DNA of 64,000 nt from Excoecaria cochinchinensis (GCA_947683425.1 CANTUQ010000119.1:6907001-6971000); one strand, 5' to 3'; counted from the first letter of the stretch, positions 19,529 through 31,171 are shown. Notes: generated by a model from the letters alone, not told the origin. Program-made: numbers and translations.

Positions 19529-21199
19529 TTTAAATTAAATAATGTTTTGATGTGAATTTAGAGATTACTTCTTAGTCTAAAAGTTATTATTTGTGTTAAT
19601 TTTTGATAAAATGTCATTTGATGTTATTTGGTGCACTAAATGGAGATTTATATTGTTTTGGCAATATTTTAGGTAGGTTACACGGCGGTGAAGACATCTC
19701 TCACCGCCGTGTGAGACGGGAGGCCAGAATCATTAGAGCAAAAATTAAGGATGCTGACTGGAGTGTTTACACGGCGGTGAGAAAATTCTTCACCGCCGTT
19801 TGAATCGAAATCAAAGAACTTAGTAGCATACCTGGAACATTTACACGGCGGTGAAGAATTTCCTCACCGCCGTGTAACCTCAAAATTTTAAAATAAAATT
19901 ATATCCAGGGACATTTACACGGCGGTGAGGATATCTCTAACCGCCGTGTAACTTTTAAAATCCGTTGTGTGAATCAAATTCGGGAAAAAATCAGATTTGG
20001 AGGCCACCGAATAGACTTTTGACTTTTATTTTTGGGGGAAAACTAGCTTAAAGGAGAACGATTTTGGAAGAGAGGGAGACGACGAGAGTTTTAGTTTTAG
20101 TTTGGCTGAAAAAATAAACTCTGAGATTTCTGATCTGGAAATTCTTAGAAGTGAGATTTCAATTCTGTAATTTAATTTGGAAGTTGGAATAGCTGATTCA
20201 GTTAAAGAACATCGTTTGGTTTACTGTAAGATTTTCATTTTCAGATTCAACTGGGTAATATCAATTTCTCTCTATTTAATTCAGTCTTTATTTCAAGTAT
20301 GAGTGAGTAGTTTTATTTCTTGTTAAGGGATGCCTTAAATCCCCAGTAAATCATGTGAATATTTTGTATGGATTGTATTATGCATATACTCAGTTGTATT
20401 TTCTCTGATTTTATTTGTTGTTGCTGAATAGAGTACAAGTTAAGGGGAGATCTACCAAGATAAACTTTAACTGTAATCAGTTCATAAATACATACAAATA
20501 TACTTCAGTTTTATCTTCTCTGAAATTATCTGTTGTTGCTGGTTTGAATGCAAGTTAAGGGGAGATCTACCAAGATAAACTTTGATTGCAATCAGCCCAT
20601 AAATACATACACATGTTCTGTTCTATCTTAATCAACTTTCATTGATTTGATGAATCCGAATTGGTAGTTAAAATCTGTGAATGTTTATTTCAATAGGTTC
20701 AGAATGGTGGAAGATAAATGAGTTTGATATCTGAATCCGGAATGATAGGATTATTTAACTTAGAACTTTAAGATCTATAATACTGCTAATTTATATGCTG
20801 AATCCTGATTGGTAAGTGCATGTTTTAGAGAAGCTGGATCCGAAAGGCAAGCTATGGTATAGGCTAGGTTATTCACTGATTATTTATGAAATTGTTGAAT
20901 TAAGTATTCACATGATATTATTGGGGAGAATGGGTATTCCTTAGCAAGATCTCTTAGTTATTTTATCAAATTGTTGTATTATTAAATCGTTTAGTATTCT
21001 TAGACATTAATATCATCAGTTAGATTATTAATTTTTTTGTGTTAAACAATCACCACATCAAAATAATTGGGAATTCTTTAGCATATAATTAATTGTCAAA
21101 CACTTGCACAACACAGTCCCTTGGGTTCGATAACTTGTGGTCTTAATTATATTCCACTATATTACTTGCCGATTCAGTACACTTGCTGAGATCGCGTCA
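19529..21199 (+). repeat. Athila 5' LTR, main part
   Basis: Matches 31194-32863 over its full length. It contains four long palindromes at 19679-19713, 19767-19803, 19841-19878 and 19915-19952, each of the form ACACGGCGGTGA, a spacer, then TCACCGCCGTGT. It also contains an imperfect tandem duplication of about 110 bases (20397-20612) centred on GGGGAGATCTACCAAGATAA. It ends CGCGTCA. Confidence 0.92.
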
Positions 21200-21205
21200 A
21201 GTTTT

Positions 21206-21223
21206 TGGCGCCGTTGCCGGGGA
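21206..21223 (+). other. Primer binding site, tRNA-Asp
   Basis: TGGCGCCGTTGCCGGGGA is complementary to the 3' end of plant tRNA-Asp and lies six bases after the LTR. This primer is typical of Athila elements. Confidence 0.9.
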
Positions 21224-21314
21224 GTGGCGTTGTGAGTAAGTTTTGATTTTTATTTGTATGTGTTTTCATTTTTCTGATTTTATTCTTTTTATTCTTTTCG
21301 TGTAGTTGTGGTGT

Positions 21315-23499
21315 ATGAGCAGAGTTAGACAAGGACCATTAGCACCCTACGACCCTGAAATCGAGAGGACATTGCATCAACGTAGGAGAGCCAATAGAGA
21401 AACCGTCATGGAGAACAACTCGAATGTTGGTGAATTTCCTCCCGAGAATGAACAAGTGCCAAGGGCACAAGAAGAGGTACCAAGAAATTATGGAGGAGAA
21501 GTCCCTAGGCAGCGAACGATAAGGGACTATGCTGTGCCAAGATGGACTGAAGACCATAGGAAAATTGTGCTGCCAAGAGGAGTACAATTTGAACTAAAAC
21601 CAGCAACTATCAACATGGTGAAAAAAAATCAATTTTCTGGATCAGAAGTGGAAGATCCTGCACAACACCTGGACTTATTTTTGGAGATTAGTGACACAGT
21701 GCAGATTCCAAGAGTGACACCTGATGCTATAAGACTGAAACTATTTCCTTTCACCTTGATTGGAAAGGCAAGAGAGTGGTTGCAAATGTTACCAAGACAG
21801 TCAATTACATCTTGGGATCAATTGCAAGAAAGGTTTCTGATGAGATTTTTCCCACCTACAAAAACAGCAAATATTCACAACAGCATTTTTCAATTTAGCC
21901 AATTGAGTGATGAGCCTATTTATGAGGCTTGGGAAAGATTCAGAAGATTGTTAAGAAGCTGTCCGCATCATGAAATACCAATCTACCATCTGATGCAACA
22001 ATTTTATTCTGGTATTTCACCACAAACAAAATCTTTGCTGGATGCATCATCAGGAGGTTCTTTTACGAATAGAATACCAGAAGAAGCATTCCAGCTGCTG
22101 GATGAAATGGGAGCAAATGTCGCTCAGTGGGCTAATCCTAGATCAGTCTCAAAGAGATAAAGAATACATAGTGTAGATGAAGTGTCAATGCTGAGGGCAC
22201 AGGTGGAGTCAATACAGAACGAGATGAATAACTTAAGGGTGAAAAATGTAGCCTCTGTTTCTCAAGAAGATGAGTGGTATGAAAGTGGGCAATATGCTCA
22301 AGAGAGTGCAGCAATGGGAAATGTTAATGCTGTAGGGGATTATCGGAGGAGTGACCCCTATAGTAACTCATACAACCCGGGCTGGAGGAATCACCCGAAT
22401 TTTTCTTGGAAAGATGGAAATCAGAATGCTTCATCCTCTCACCCACCAGCAAGACCCCCTTTCAACCAAAGTACTCAGCACAATCAAGGACATTCATACC
22501 AACCCCAAACATCCAACCAATATCAAATGCCATATCCACCCCATCACAACCATGGACAAAACTTCAATCAACCACAAGCTCAATCATACCATCCACCGAG
22601 ATACCCACCTAGGCCACCTATGCAAGAGAAGAAGCCAAACCTTGAGGATATGGTGGCTAGCTTCATAAACAGTCAGCAGCAATTTGTAAGCAGTCAGCAG
22701 CAATTCATGACAAATCAAGAATCTAGGTGGAAATCTCAAGAGCAGTGGAACCGAAACCAAGATGCTTCTATGAGAAATCTGGAAACTCAGTTGGGTCAGC
22801 TTGCAAATTCTGTGTCCCAAAGGCAACCAGGAACATTTCCCTCAAATGTGGATCAGAATCCAAAAGAGGAAGCAAAAGCAATTACACTGAGAAGTGGAAA
22901 GGACGTTGCACAAAGAGAAGATCAAGGTAAAAATTCTTCATCAGAAAAGGAGGAGCCAACACAAACGGTAAGTAATTCTAACTCTAATTTAGAAATGAAT
23001 GAAAATGCTCCTAAAAAGGATAAAGGTAAAAGTATAGTGAATCCAAGGGTAGAGGATCTCGATATAAATAGACTGCCATTTCCTGCTGTTGCTAGATAAG
23101 AAAAGAAAAATGAGCAAAAAGCTAGGTTTATAGAAATGTTTAAAAAATTACACATTAATTTACCATTTGCTGAAGCTTTAGCTCATATGCCCAACTATGC
23201 TAAATTTATGAAAGAACTATGTTCTAATAAAAAGAAATTAGAAGGTCATGGAACTGTTCAACTAATAGAAAATTGCAGTGCTATAATCATGAACAAGATC
23301 CCTGAGAAATTGGAAGATCCAGGTAGCTTCACTGTACCTTGTGCTATTGGTGAAAATTTTTATGGTAATGCTTTGTGTGATTTAGGTGCAAGCATAAATC
23401 TAATGCCTTATTCTATTTGAAGGAAGCTGAATCTTGGTGATCTTAAGGAGACGGGAATGAGACTCCAACTTGCGGATAGGTCGGGATAGAGGACCTGTT
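21315..23499 (+). pseudogene. Athila gag and protease, broken
   Basis: Start ATG at 21315 (MSRVRQGPLAPYDPEIERTL). The capsid region is clear (PAQHLDLFLEISDTVQ, AREWLQMLPRQSITSWDQL, RFLMRFFPPTKTANI). A TAA at 22158-22160 interrupts it and the same frame continues through a Gln/Pro-rich, low-complexity part to TAA at 23097-23099 (Gln codon CAA expected). Protease follows in frame (DLGASINLMP, with the catalytic Asp in DLGAS), stops at TGA 23418-23420, and loses frame by a small deletion near 23480 where about seven usual residues are missing. Normally this polyprotein supplies capsid and the processing protease. Confidence 0.85.
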
Positions 23500-23500
23500 A

Positions 23501-26500
23501 GTGAAAGTGGGGAAGTTTATTTTTCCAGTAGACTTTGTGGTGATGGAAATGGAAGAGGATAGGAAAGTACCACTTATTGTGGGGAGACCATTTTTAAACA
23601 CAGCAAAAGCTTTGATTGATGTGCATGGGCAAACCGTTACCCTGAGATTCAATGATGAAAAATTAGTTGTTGATATGAACAAAGCTCAAAGGTATCCATC
23701 AGATGATATAGAAGAATCTGCTTACTTAGTGGATACAATAGACAAGTGTGTAGAAGGAGTGCAAGAGGAAATGTTAGAAGCTGATCCGGTGAATGAGGAT
23801 TTACTGCATTCTTTGGAGAACGAAAAATTGGAAGATGAGGAAGTGATTGCAGCTGTGGAGCAAGAAAGTGAAGAAGAAAACACACAGGAAGAAGGACTGA
23901 ACCTGGGAAAGGGGGATAAACATTCTGAACTTAACCCTCTTCCTTCAAATTTAAAATATATATTTTTAGAAGATAATGCAAAACCAGTAATTATTTCATC
24001 TTTATTGACAGGTTTGGAAGAAGAAATGCTTATTGAAGTACTCAAGAAGCATAAAGGAGCAATTGGCTGGTCAACTTCAGATTTAAAAGGAATCAGTCCC
24101 AGCTATTGTACACACCGGATACCTATGAAAACTGACTTCAAACCGGTGGTGCAACCCCAAAGGCGACTAAATCCAGCAATGCAAGAAGTGGTGAAAAAGG
24201 AGGTACTCAAGCTCCTTGATGCAGGTATTATCTATCCCATTTCTAATAGCAATTGGATAAGTCCAGTTCAATGTGTACCGAAGAAAGGAGGGATGACTGT
24301 TGTAGCCAATGAAAAAAATGAATTAATTCCCACACGCACAGTGACAGGATGGAGAGTGTGCATAGACTATAGGAGGTTAAATAATGCAACCAGAAAGGAT
24401 CATTTTCCTTTACCTTTTATTGACCAAATGTTGGAAAGATTGGCAGGAAATGGATTCTATTGTTTTTTAGATGGATATTCAGGTTACATGCAAATACCCA
24501 TAGCTCCAGAAGATCAAGAAAAGACCACATTTACCTGTCCTTATGGCACCTTTGCATACAGGAGAATGCCCTTCGGGCTGTGCAACGCACCAGCTACATT
24601 TCAGCGGTGTATGATGGCAATCTTTCATGACTTCATAGAGAAATTTATGGAGGTGTTCATGGACGATTTTACCATTTATGGGAGTGATTTTGAGAGCTGC
24701 CTTAGGCATTTAGATTTGGTGTTAGAAAGGTGTAAAGAGACCAACTTGGTGCTGAATTGGGAAAAATGCCATTTCATGGTAAGGGAAGGCATTGTGCTTG
24801 GGCACAAAATTTCTGAGAAGGGGATAGAGGTTGACAAGGCTAAGGTAGAGGTGATAGAAAAGTTACCACCCCCAACTAGTGTGAAAGGCATTAGAAGTTT
24901 CTTGGGACATGCAGGATTTTACCGCCGGTTTATCAAAGATTTTTCAAAAATTGCTAAACCTTTATCCAATTTGTTGATGAAAGATGCTCCTTTTAATTTT
25001 GACGATGAATGTATGCTGGCTTTTCAGACTTTGAAACAGAGGCTCATTTCAGCCCCGGTGATTATTTCTCCGGATTGGAATTTGCCTTTTGAATTAATGT
25101 GTGATGCTAGTGATTTTGCAGTTGGTGCACTACTTGGGCAGCGAAGAGAGAAGGTATTTTGTGCGGTTTATTATGCAAGTCACATTTTGATAGGAGCTCA
25201 AATGAACTACACCACAACGGAGAAGGAACTTCTTGCAATCGTGTATGCATTCGAAAAATTCAGGCCATATTTGCTGGGAGCAAGAATTGTGGTGTGGTCT
25301 GACCATGCTGCCTTGAGACACCTATTTGCAAAGAAGGAATCCAAACCAAGACTGATCAGATGGGTACTTCTACTGCAAGAATTCGACCTGGAAATTAAAG
25401 ATAAGAAGGGAGCAGAAAACTTTGTAGCAGACCATTTGTCAAGACTGGAAAATGCTCACATTGAGAAAGGGGAGATTTCAGATTTATTCCCTGATGAACA
25501 TATTTGTGCTTTGTTTGAAAATGAGATTTATGTTCCTTGGTTTGCTAATTTAGCTAATTTTCTCGCAGGGGGATTTATGCCAAAGGATTTCACATGGCAG
25601 CAGAAAAAGAAGTTGAAGGCTGATGCAAGGCATTATATTTGGGATGATCCTTATTTATTTCGTTTGTGTGCAGATCAAGTGCTGAGAAGATGTATTCTAG
25701 ATGAGGAGAAGGATGAGATTATCACAGCCTGTCATAGTGGAGAAGCTGGTGGACATCATGGACCAAACAGAACGGTAATGAAAATTTTATCTTCTGGGTT
25801 CTATTGGCCTACAATGTTTAAAGACGTTCAATCTTCTGTGAAAGCTTGTGATAGATGCCAGAGAGTAGGGAATATATCAAAGCGAGATGAGATGCCTTTG
25901 ACCAATATGCTTGAGGTAGAGCTTTTTGATGTATGGGGAATTGACTTTATGGGACCCTTTCCAGTTTCCTATGGTTGTGAATATATTTTAGTGGCCGTTG
26001 ATTACGTAAGTAAGTGGGTAGAGGCTGTGGCCACTAGAACCTGTGATGCCAAAGTTGTGCCTAAATTTTTGAGGAAGAATATATTTACTCGATATGGAAC
26101 CCCGAGAGCAATCATTAGTGACGGTGGTAAACATTTTGTGAACCATCAATTTAAAGCTTTATTGAAAAAGTTTGGTGTTAGACATAAGGTTACAACCCCT
26201 TATCATGCTCAGGCCAATGGACAAGTTGAGGTATTCAATAGAGAGTTAAAAGCCATTTTAGAGAAAACAGTCAGTGTATCTAGGAAGGATTGGTCCCTTA
26301 AGCTAGATGACGCTCTTTGGGCTTATAGAACATCTTTTAAGACACCCATTGGAATGTCCCCATTTAGGCTGATGTTTGGAAAGTCATGTCATCTTCCGGT
26401 CGAGTTAGAACATAAGGCATATTGGGCTACAAAGTTTTTGAACTTTGATCTTGAAGGTGCAGGAAAATGCAGGTCCCTACAGCTGAATGAATTGGAGGAG

Positions 26501-26821
26501 TTCAGATTTTGGGCATATAATCATGCTGATAAGTACAAGAGCAACACAAAAAAGTGGCATGATCGAAGGATAGTAAGAAAAGAATTTGTTCCAGGAATGA
26601 AAGTTTTGTTATATGACAGCAGGTTGCGATTGTTCCCTGGAAAATTAAAATCAAGGTGGACGGGTCCTTTTGAAGTCGTGGCGGTCGAAAAGTTCAGAAC
26701 TGTTACCATCAGAAAGCAACCTGGGAGCACGGAATTTAAGGTAAATTGTCATCGTCTAAAACCTTATTTTGAAAACCACGCTGAAGGTGCAGCAGTGGTT
26801 ATTTTATTGGACGAAAAATGA
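23501..26821 (+). CDS. pol: Athila pol: RT, RNase H and integrase, open reading frame intact
   Basis: This 1106-residue ORF begins inside the protease C-terminus (VGRPFLNTAKALID). RT starts about residue 283 (VCIDYRRLNN), with MPFGLCNAPATFQRCM and the catalytic FMDD box near 386. RNase H holds CDASDFAVGALL near 533, TEKELLAIVYAFEKFRPY and WSDHAALRHL. Integrase shows the HHCC zinc domain (CHSGEAGGHHG, then CDRCQR, about 743-787), core Asp residues in WGIDFMGPF (about 813) and ISDGGKHF (about 873), and Glu in NGQVEVFNRE (about 908). The C-terminal part includes RLRLFPGKLKSRWTGPFEV. All catalytic residues I can check are present, so this pol could be translated if supplied with an upstream frame. 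The isolated start codon at 23501 is not a natural start. Confidence 0.93.
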   Translation: MKVGKFIFPVDFVVMEMEEDRKVPLIVGRPFLNTAKALIDVHGQTVTLRFNDEKLVVDMNKAQRYPSDDIEESAYLVDTIDKCVEGVQEEMLEADPVNEDLLHSLENEKLEDEEVIAAVEQESEEENTQEEGLNLGKGDKHSELNPLPSNLKYIFLEDNAKPVIISSLLTGLEEEMLIEVLKKHKGAIGWSTSDLKGISPSYCTHRIPMKTDFKPVVQPQRRLNPAMQEVVKKEVLKLLDAGIIYPISNSNWISPVQCVPKKGGMTVVANEKNELIPTRTVTGWRVCIDYRRLNNATRKDHFPLPFIDQMLERLAGNGFYCFLDGYSGYMQIPIAPEDQEKTTFTCPYGTFAYRRMPFGLCNAPATFQRCMMAIFHDFIEKFMEVFMDDFTIYGSDFESCLRHLDLVLERCKETNLVLNWEKCHFMVREGIVLGHKISEKGIEVDKAKVEVIEKLPPPTSVKGIRSFLGHAGFYRRFIKDFSKIAKPLSNLLMKDAPFNFDDECMLAFQTLKQRLISAPVIISPDWNLPFELMCDASDFAVGALLGQRREKVFCAVYYASHILIGAQMNYTTTEKELLAIVYAFEKFRPYLLGARIVVWSDHAALRHLFAKKESKPRLIRWVLLLQEFDLEIKDKKGAENFVADHLSRLENAHIEKGEISDLFPDEHICALFENEIYVPWFANLANFLAGGFMPKDFTWQQKKKLKADARHYIWDDPYLFRLCADQVLRRCILDEEKDEIITACHSGEAGGHHGPNRTVMKILSSGFYWPTMFKDVQSSVKACDRCQRVGNISKRDEMPLTNMLEVELFDVWGIDFMGPFPVSYGCEYILVAVDYVSKWVEAVATRTCDAKVVPKFLRKNIFTRYGTPRAIISDGGKHFVNHQFKALLKKFGVRHKVTTPYHAQANGQVEVFNRELKAILEKTVSVSRKDWSLKLDDALWAYRTSFKTPIGMSPFRLMFGKSCHLPVELEHKAYWATKFLNFDLEGAGKCRSLQLNELEEFRFWAYNHADKYKSNTKKWHDRRIVRKEFVPGMKVLLYDSRLRLFPGKLKSRWTGPFEVVAVEKFRTVTIRKQPGSTEFKVNCHRLKPYFENHAEGAAVVILLDEK

Positions 26822-27039
26822 GGTACGTGAAAGTCTAGCTGAGACTTAAAAATCAGAACTAAATAAATTCCTAAACCTTGCTATTTTTGTTTTCAATATG
26901 TGTATTTTTAGTCATTTGCATCAATCAATGTCATTGTCATTTCATGTTGAATTTGTGTTGAGGAAGGGTGCAGAATGTGTGGAAAGAAATTTGGGGAGAA
27001 ACTTGTGCAAACTTAAAATTTTTGGCGGAAAATTTCAGG
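26822..27039 (+). other. Spacer between Athila pol and internal promoter
   Basis: AT-rich, without an ORF or recognisable motif apart from the approach to the first internal palindrome at 27040. Confidence 0.5.
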
Positions 27040-27246
27040 TTACACGGCGGTGAAGAAATCCCTCACCGCCGTGTGACAATTTAATTATCAAAAAAATTGA
27101 GTCCAGTGGAGTTTTACACGGCGGTGAGGAAATATCTCACCGCCGTGTGAAATTCATATTCTTGAAAAGATGAGCCCAGTCGCGATTTACATGGCGGTGA
27201 GGCAATCTCTCACCGCCGTGTAAGGTAAAAATTTTTGGTTATAAAA
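27040..27246 (+). promoter_or_regulatory. Internal palindrome array and TATA box before the Athila extra ORF
   Basis: Three palindromes of the LTR type (ACACGGCGGTGA, spacer, TCACCGCCGTGT) lie at 27040-27077, 27114-27150 and 27187-27224, outside any LTR. TTATAAAA follows at 27239-27246, then a pyrimidine-rich leader. The same palindrome occurs four times in each LTR. The array thus links the LTR with a point just upstream of the extra ORF, as in the Tat element. A promoter role is inferred. Confidence 0.6.
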
Positions 27247-27432
27247 TTGTTAACTGCCAGTTAACTTCAATTTTTAAAACCCATACCCAAATCCCATTTT
27301 CCCTCTCGCATATCTCTCTCGCCCTCCCTCTGTCTTTTTCTTTTATTTTCTTACATCAGTAAGTTGTCTTCCATTTTCGTGGGTGAATTTGTCCATCAAG
27401 CGTAAATTCTGCATAATTAGCATCAAATTCAA

Positions 27433-28194
27433 GTAAGTTTTATCTTTTCTTTTCTGTTTTTTCTTTTTGTTTGTTTTTTTGTTTTCTGTTCTTATTAGTT
27501 TTTCGGTTTTTAAAATTTTCTGTCTTGTTCCTTCTTTCTGAAATTAAAGAGTGAATTTGTTATTTCTGTGTGTTTTGGCTGAGATGTTGTTGCTGATTGA
27601 GAAAATGGGGGTAGGAATTTCATCAATTTTGCATGTTGTGTGCAACGAAATTCATGCCTACCAAGTGTTTGATAAAATACTTGAATGAACGAAATTCATA
27701 TCCTTGTTTGCTGAAATCATGTGTTTTTTTGTGTTTTCATTGTGTGATTGTGGGTTCTTGATACCATGTGATTAATGTTGGGGTTAGGAATTACAGAATT
27801 GAGTGTATGGGATTTGTCAACATTTCTGCTCACCAAGTGTTTGATAGACTGTCTGAATGAACATGTATTTCATATTGTTTATGTTATTGGTCAGAAACAA
27901 TTAGTATTCATTGTTGAGATTCTTTTGTCTTGGCTATATCATACAATTCATCCATCCTAGCAAGTTGAATCAAATTTTGCAAACTCCATAATCATGAGTG
28001 ACGATTGTGCAAGTGGGAATGTGATGGCCTTCTATTTTAATTGCTGCTTGAGATAGAGTGAAGGTGCATTAAGAGCTAGCTGAATTTTATGTTCAATTGT
28101 ATTATGCTAGCATTGTCTTTTTAATTAAGTTGCTTATACTTGCTGGTAGCCACATTGTTTTCCTACTCTCATTTATTTTCAAATGTTCATGCAG
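27433..28194 (+). other. Probable leader intron before the Athila extra ORF
   Basis: Donor TTCAA|GTAAGTTTTATC at 27433; acceptor TTCATGCAG| ending 28194. An alternative donor, CATCA|GTAAGTTG, lies at 27359. Either donor leaves an A as last exon base, and exon 2 begins TGGCCCC, so the ATG of the ORF would be made at the splice junction. The intron is T-rich with no other coding signal. Confidence 0.6.
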
Positions 28195-29405
28195 TGGCCC
28201 CTAAACGACCCAGAACCAGTCAAGCATCATCTTCTCAAGGGAGAGGCGATTTGGTACCTTCTTGGGTACCTACTCGATGTCGTCCAGCATACAAGGACTT
28301 CACTGATGCAACCTATGTCCCCTCCACTTTTCTGGACTTCACTTCTTTAGGGAAGCTGGACATTAGAGATGAAATTGATGGGTTGATCGCTGGGATCGGG
28401 TGGATAGATTTTTTTACAAAGGAGGAGAAAGTATATCCAAACTTGACTCGAGATTTCCTTGCAACAGTAACATGCAAGATTGATACAGATGACGGAGAAG
28501 ATATTGGTGAGGTAATTTTTTGGCTGAATCAGACGAAGTATACTATGCCCTTTCATGATTTTGTGGAGGCACTTGGATTCCCAGTTGATGGTGCTCGGTA
28601 TATAACTGATTTGGACAAGCAAACTATATGGGCAGCAATCAGAGATCCCATCACCGCCACCAGATATGTGACTGGGCAGTCCAAAGCCCATCATTTGAGG
28701 GATCATGCACTGCGAATTTTACACAGGTTTTTCTCACTTTCATTCTATGGACATATCGAGGTAGCAGGTGCAGTGAACCAATCAGAGGCACTATTTCTCT
28801 ACTGTATGGTCCAACAGGTAAGGCTAAATGGAGCCTATTATTTGTTGAAAAAGTTTGAAGACCTCTAGGGCAATCCCAAGAAAGTAAAGAAAATATCTAT
28901 TGGATGGATTGTGACTGTGTTGGCCAAAAGAGTCGGCCATAGTCCCTTGGGAGATGAATTAGGTGAGAGCACTTTGATAGACTTTAAGATGCTAAAAAAC
29001 CTCAGAATCATAGTAGACGACCACCACTTCCATCATCAGGTCAGGCTATCTAGCCGGGACGAGTACTTGAGGCTTGTAGAGAGGGGCCGTGTGCAATTGC
29101 CAGTAGAAGAAGCCGATGAGTCTGAGGAGGAGCAAGAGGCGGCTGGAGGAGCAGCTGCTAGTGCTGAGCCTGCTGCCGCTGGGGCCATTCATGATCTAGC
29201 GTATATTACTGCCCAGTTAGGGGCACTACAGACTGGACAAGATCAGATGTTGCACCGTTTAGCTGTGCAGGAGCAGCGATTACTCTCACAGTCATTGAGT
29301 TTCTCCAAGATAGAGCGCGCCATAGCCCTTGCTCGGGAGGAGCAGGAGCATTTTTTTAGGACGATGATGGACCGCTTTCCATCGCCACCACCTCCACAGG
29401 ACTGA
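28195..29405 (+). pseudogene. Athila extra ORF downstream of pol
   Basis: Exon 2 begins TGGCCCCTAAACGACC and, joined to the A of exon 1, would start Met-Ala-Pro-Lys. With one readthrough of TAG at 28866-28868 (CTC TAG GGC, CAG expected) it gives 404 codons ending at 29405. The globular N-terminal part contains GIGWIDFF, VIFWLNQTKYTMPFHDFVEALGFP and ALRILHRFFSLSFYG, matching in order the Tat ORF at 7162 (GAGWTEFL, VQFWFDGDHYSITRHRFAQAMGLP, ALRYFHRVLSSSYLG). An acidic linker and a Gln/Glu-rich helical tail follow. It occupies the env-like position of Athila, but I see no signal peptide or membrane segment. Function is unknown. Confidence 0.78.
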
Positions 29406-30426
29406 TTTTCTGGGAGTTCTCTGATCTTTTATTTTGCTACTTTCATTATTTTTGGTTGACTGAATTACTTGCTGGGGACAGCAAGCTTTTAAGTGTGGGG
29501 TAACTAGTTTGTGTAACTTGGATGTGACTAACCCTGCAGTACTTTAGTAAGCTTAATTTTATTATTTCTTTTGAGTAAGTTTAATTTTATCAAAGCTTAA
29601 TATTATTATTTCTTTTGCCTTTATATTTTAGAAGTTATATTTTCTGCTTTTTGATAATGGTTTCTTTAGTTAGTTGTTTAAGTTGTATTTTGTGATTTGA
29701 GCTCATCAATTTGACTCATGCTTAGCTTAACAAATTTTGAAGTTGTTATTCTAGCTCAATTGTTAATCGTAAAAAGGTCATTCAGAGCACTTAGTCTACA
29801 AGAGAGTAAGATTCTGTCTTAAAGTTATTTTTCTTAACAATTCTCAAAGTAGAAATATACAATTGCAATTTCCATGAATTGTGCACTTAGGCCAGCTTTT
29901 ACAAGTAAAGAAAAACCAGCATGAAATCTTTTGATCAGAAAATTTTTAGAACACTAGAACCTTCCTCATTGCCCTTCGAAATGATATAACAATTAAGGCA
30001 TAAATGTTGACATGATTTAGGCATTAATTCTTTTGAGTAGCTACTTAAAATAAACTTTTTCCCACCTATTGAATTAATTTTCCATTGCTAGCCCCATTGA
30101 GCTGAATTGGTATGCTAAAAGCGTACTCTGAAATTTTTCTTGTTACACACTTAATATGCCATTTAACTTAAATGCTTTTGCCTATCCCTTCTAAGAATTG
30201 GCCACTCTAGGATTGGGTTGGGAAGACATTGAAAGTTGAAATAGGGTGTTTAGTATTAAATAAGTGGGTAAGAAAAATTAAAGAATTTTGGGATATTGCT
30301 TGACAAGTAAGTTGCAAGAAAATAGAGGATATAAGTATCCCACTAAGTACAATTCTCTAAAAAAAAAATTAAAAAAATTAAAAAAAATTAAAAAATTAAA
30401 AAATTAAAAATTAAAAAAATTAAAAA

Positions 30427-30494
<68 letters not shown>

Positions 30495-31171
30495 TAATTC
30501 TGAGTATAGCAAAATTCAAGTGTGGGGTATCCTCTATTAGAAGATAATATTGGGGTATAATAGGGCTTGAGAAAGAAATTGTATCTTATTATTTCTCTTG
30601 TGATTAAAATTTTTCATATTTGGGAAAATAGCTAAGTCTTGGCAATTGTTGTTAAATTGGAAGTAGGTGATGGAAAAATTTTTTTATTGGGTAGCAGTGT
30701 TAGTTGGTAGAGTGGCTGAATCTTCATTTGATTTCCTAAACTTTTCTTGTTAGCTATCACCAATTGAACCGTACATTACAACCTGCTTAAGACCTAATGA
30801 TCATGTTTATGTTTTAATTTGTTTAGTGGAGATGACCTTCGGGTTCCGGTACTAAAGGAGAGGCCTATGGTGTTTCTAGAGTTTCAAGTGAGAAACCAGA
30901 AGTGCATTTATGTACTGATTTAATCTGCTCTTGATTGATTGATGCTGGAAGTTTTAAGTTTTGAAAAATATTAAAACATTGGTTTTGGCCTTTGCACACA
31001 CATATCAGAAATTCGATTGTATTTTCTTCCTTTGAAACTTGTTTGAGTAAGAATTACTCTAAAGTGGAATTTACTAAGTGTTTGCTTGGTATTCTGAATT
31101 TCCATTTTCCTGCTTGAAAATTGAGATGGTTGGAATTGAAGAGTTATTTTACTCGAGGGCGAGCAAAAGCT
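29406..31171 (+). other. Athila 3' untranslated region
   Basis: This non-coding AT-rich stretch contains an A-rich run (about 30358-30434), an AT dinucleotide repeat (30435-30488), and two extra copies of the polypurine motif AAGTGTGGGGTA (29491-29502 and 30518-30529) besides the terminal one. I see no ORF or RNA gene in it. Confidence 0.7.
30435..30488. repeat. AT microsatellite
   Basis: About 27 AT dinucleotides in a row following an A-rich tract. Confidence 0.95.

Noticed and set aside
23501..23503. Start codon of the Athila pol ORF as a real gene start
   Set aside because: The codon lies inside the protease region, just after a frameshift. Pol is made from an upstream gag-protease frame in this family.
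28140..28194. Upstream ATG giving a signal-peptide-like start (MLVATLFSYSHLF) for the Athila extra ORF
   Set aside because: It lies in the predicted intron before a good splice acceptor. The hydrophobic stretch is pyrimidine-rich intron sequence, so I do not call a secreted or envelope protein.
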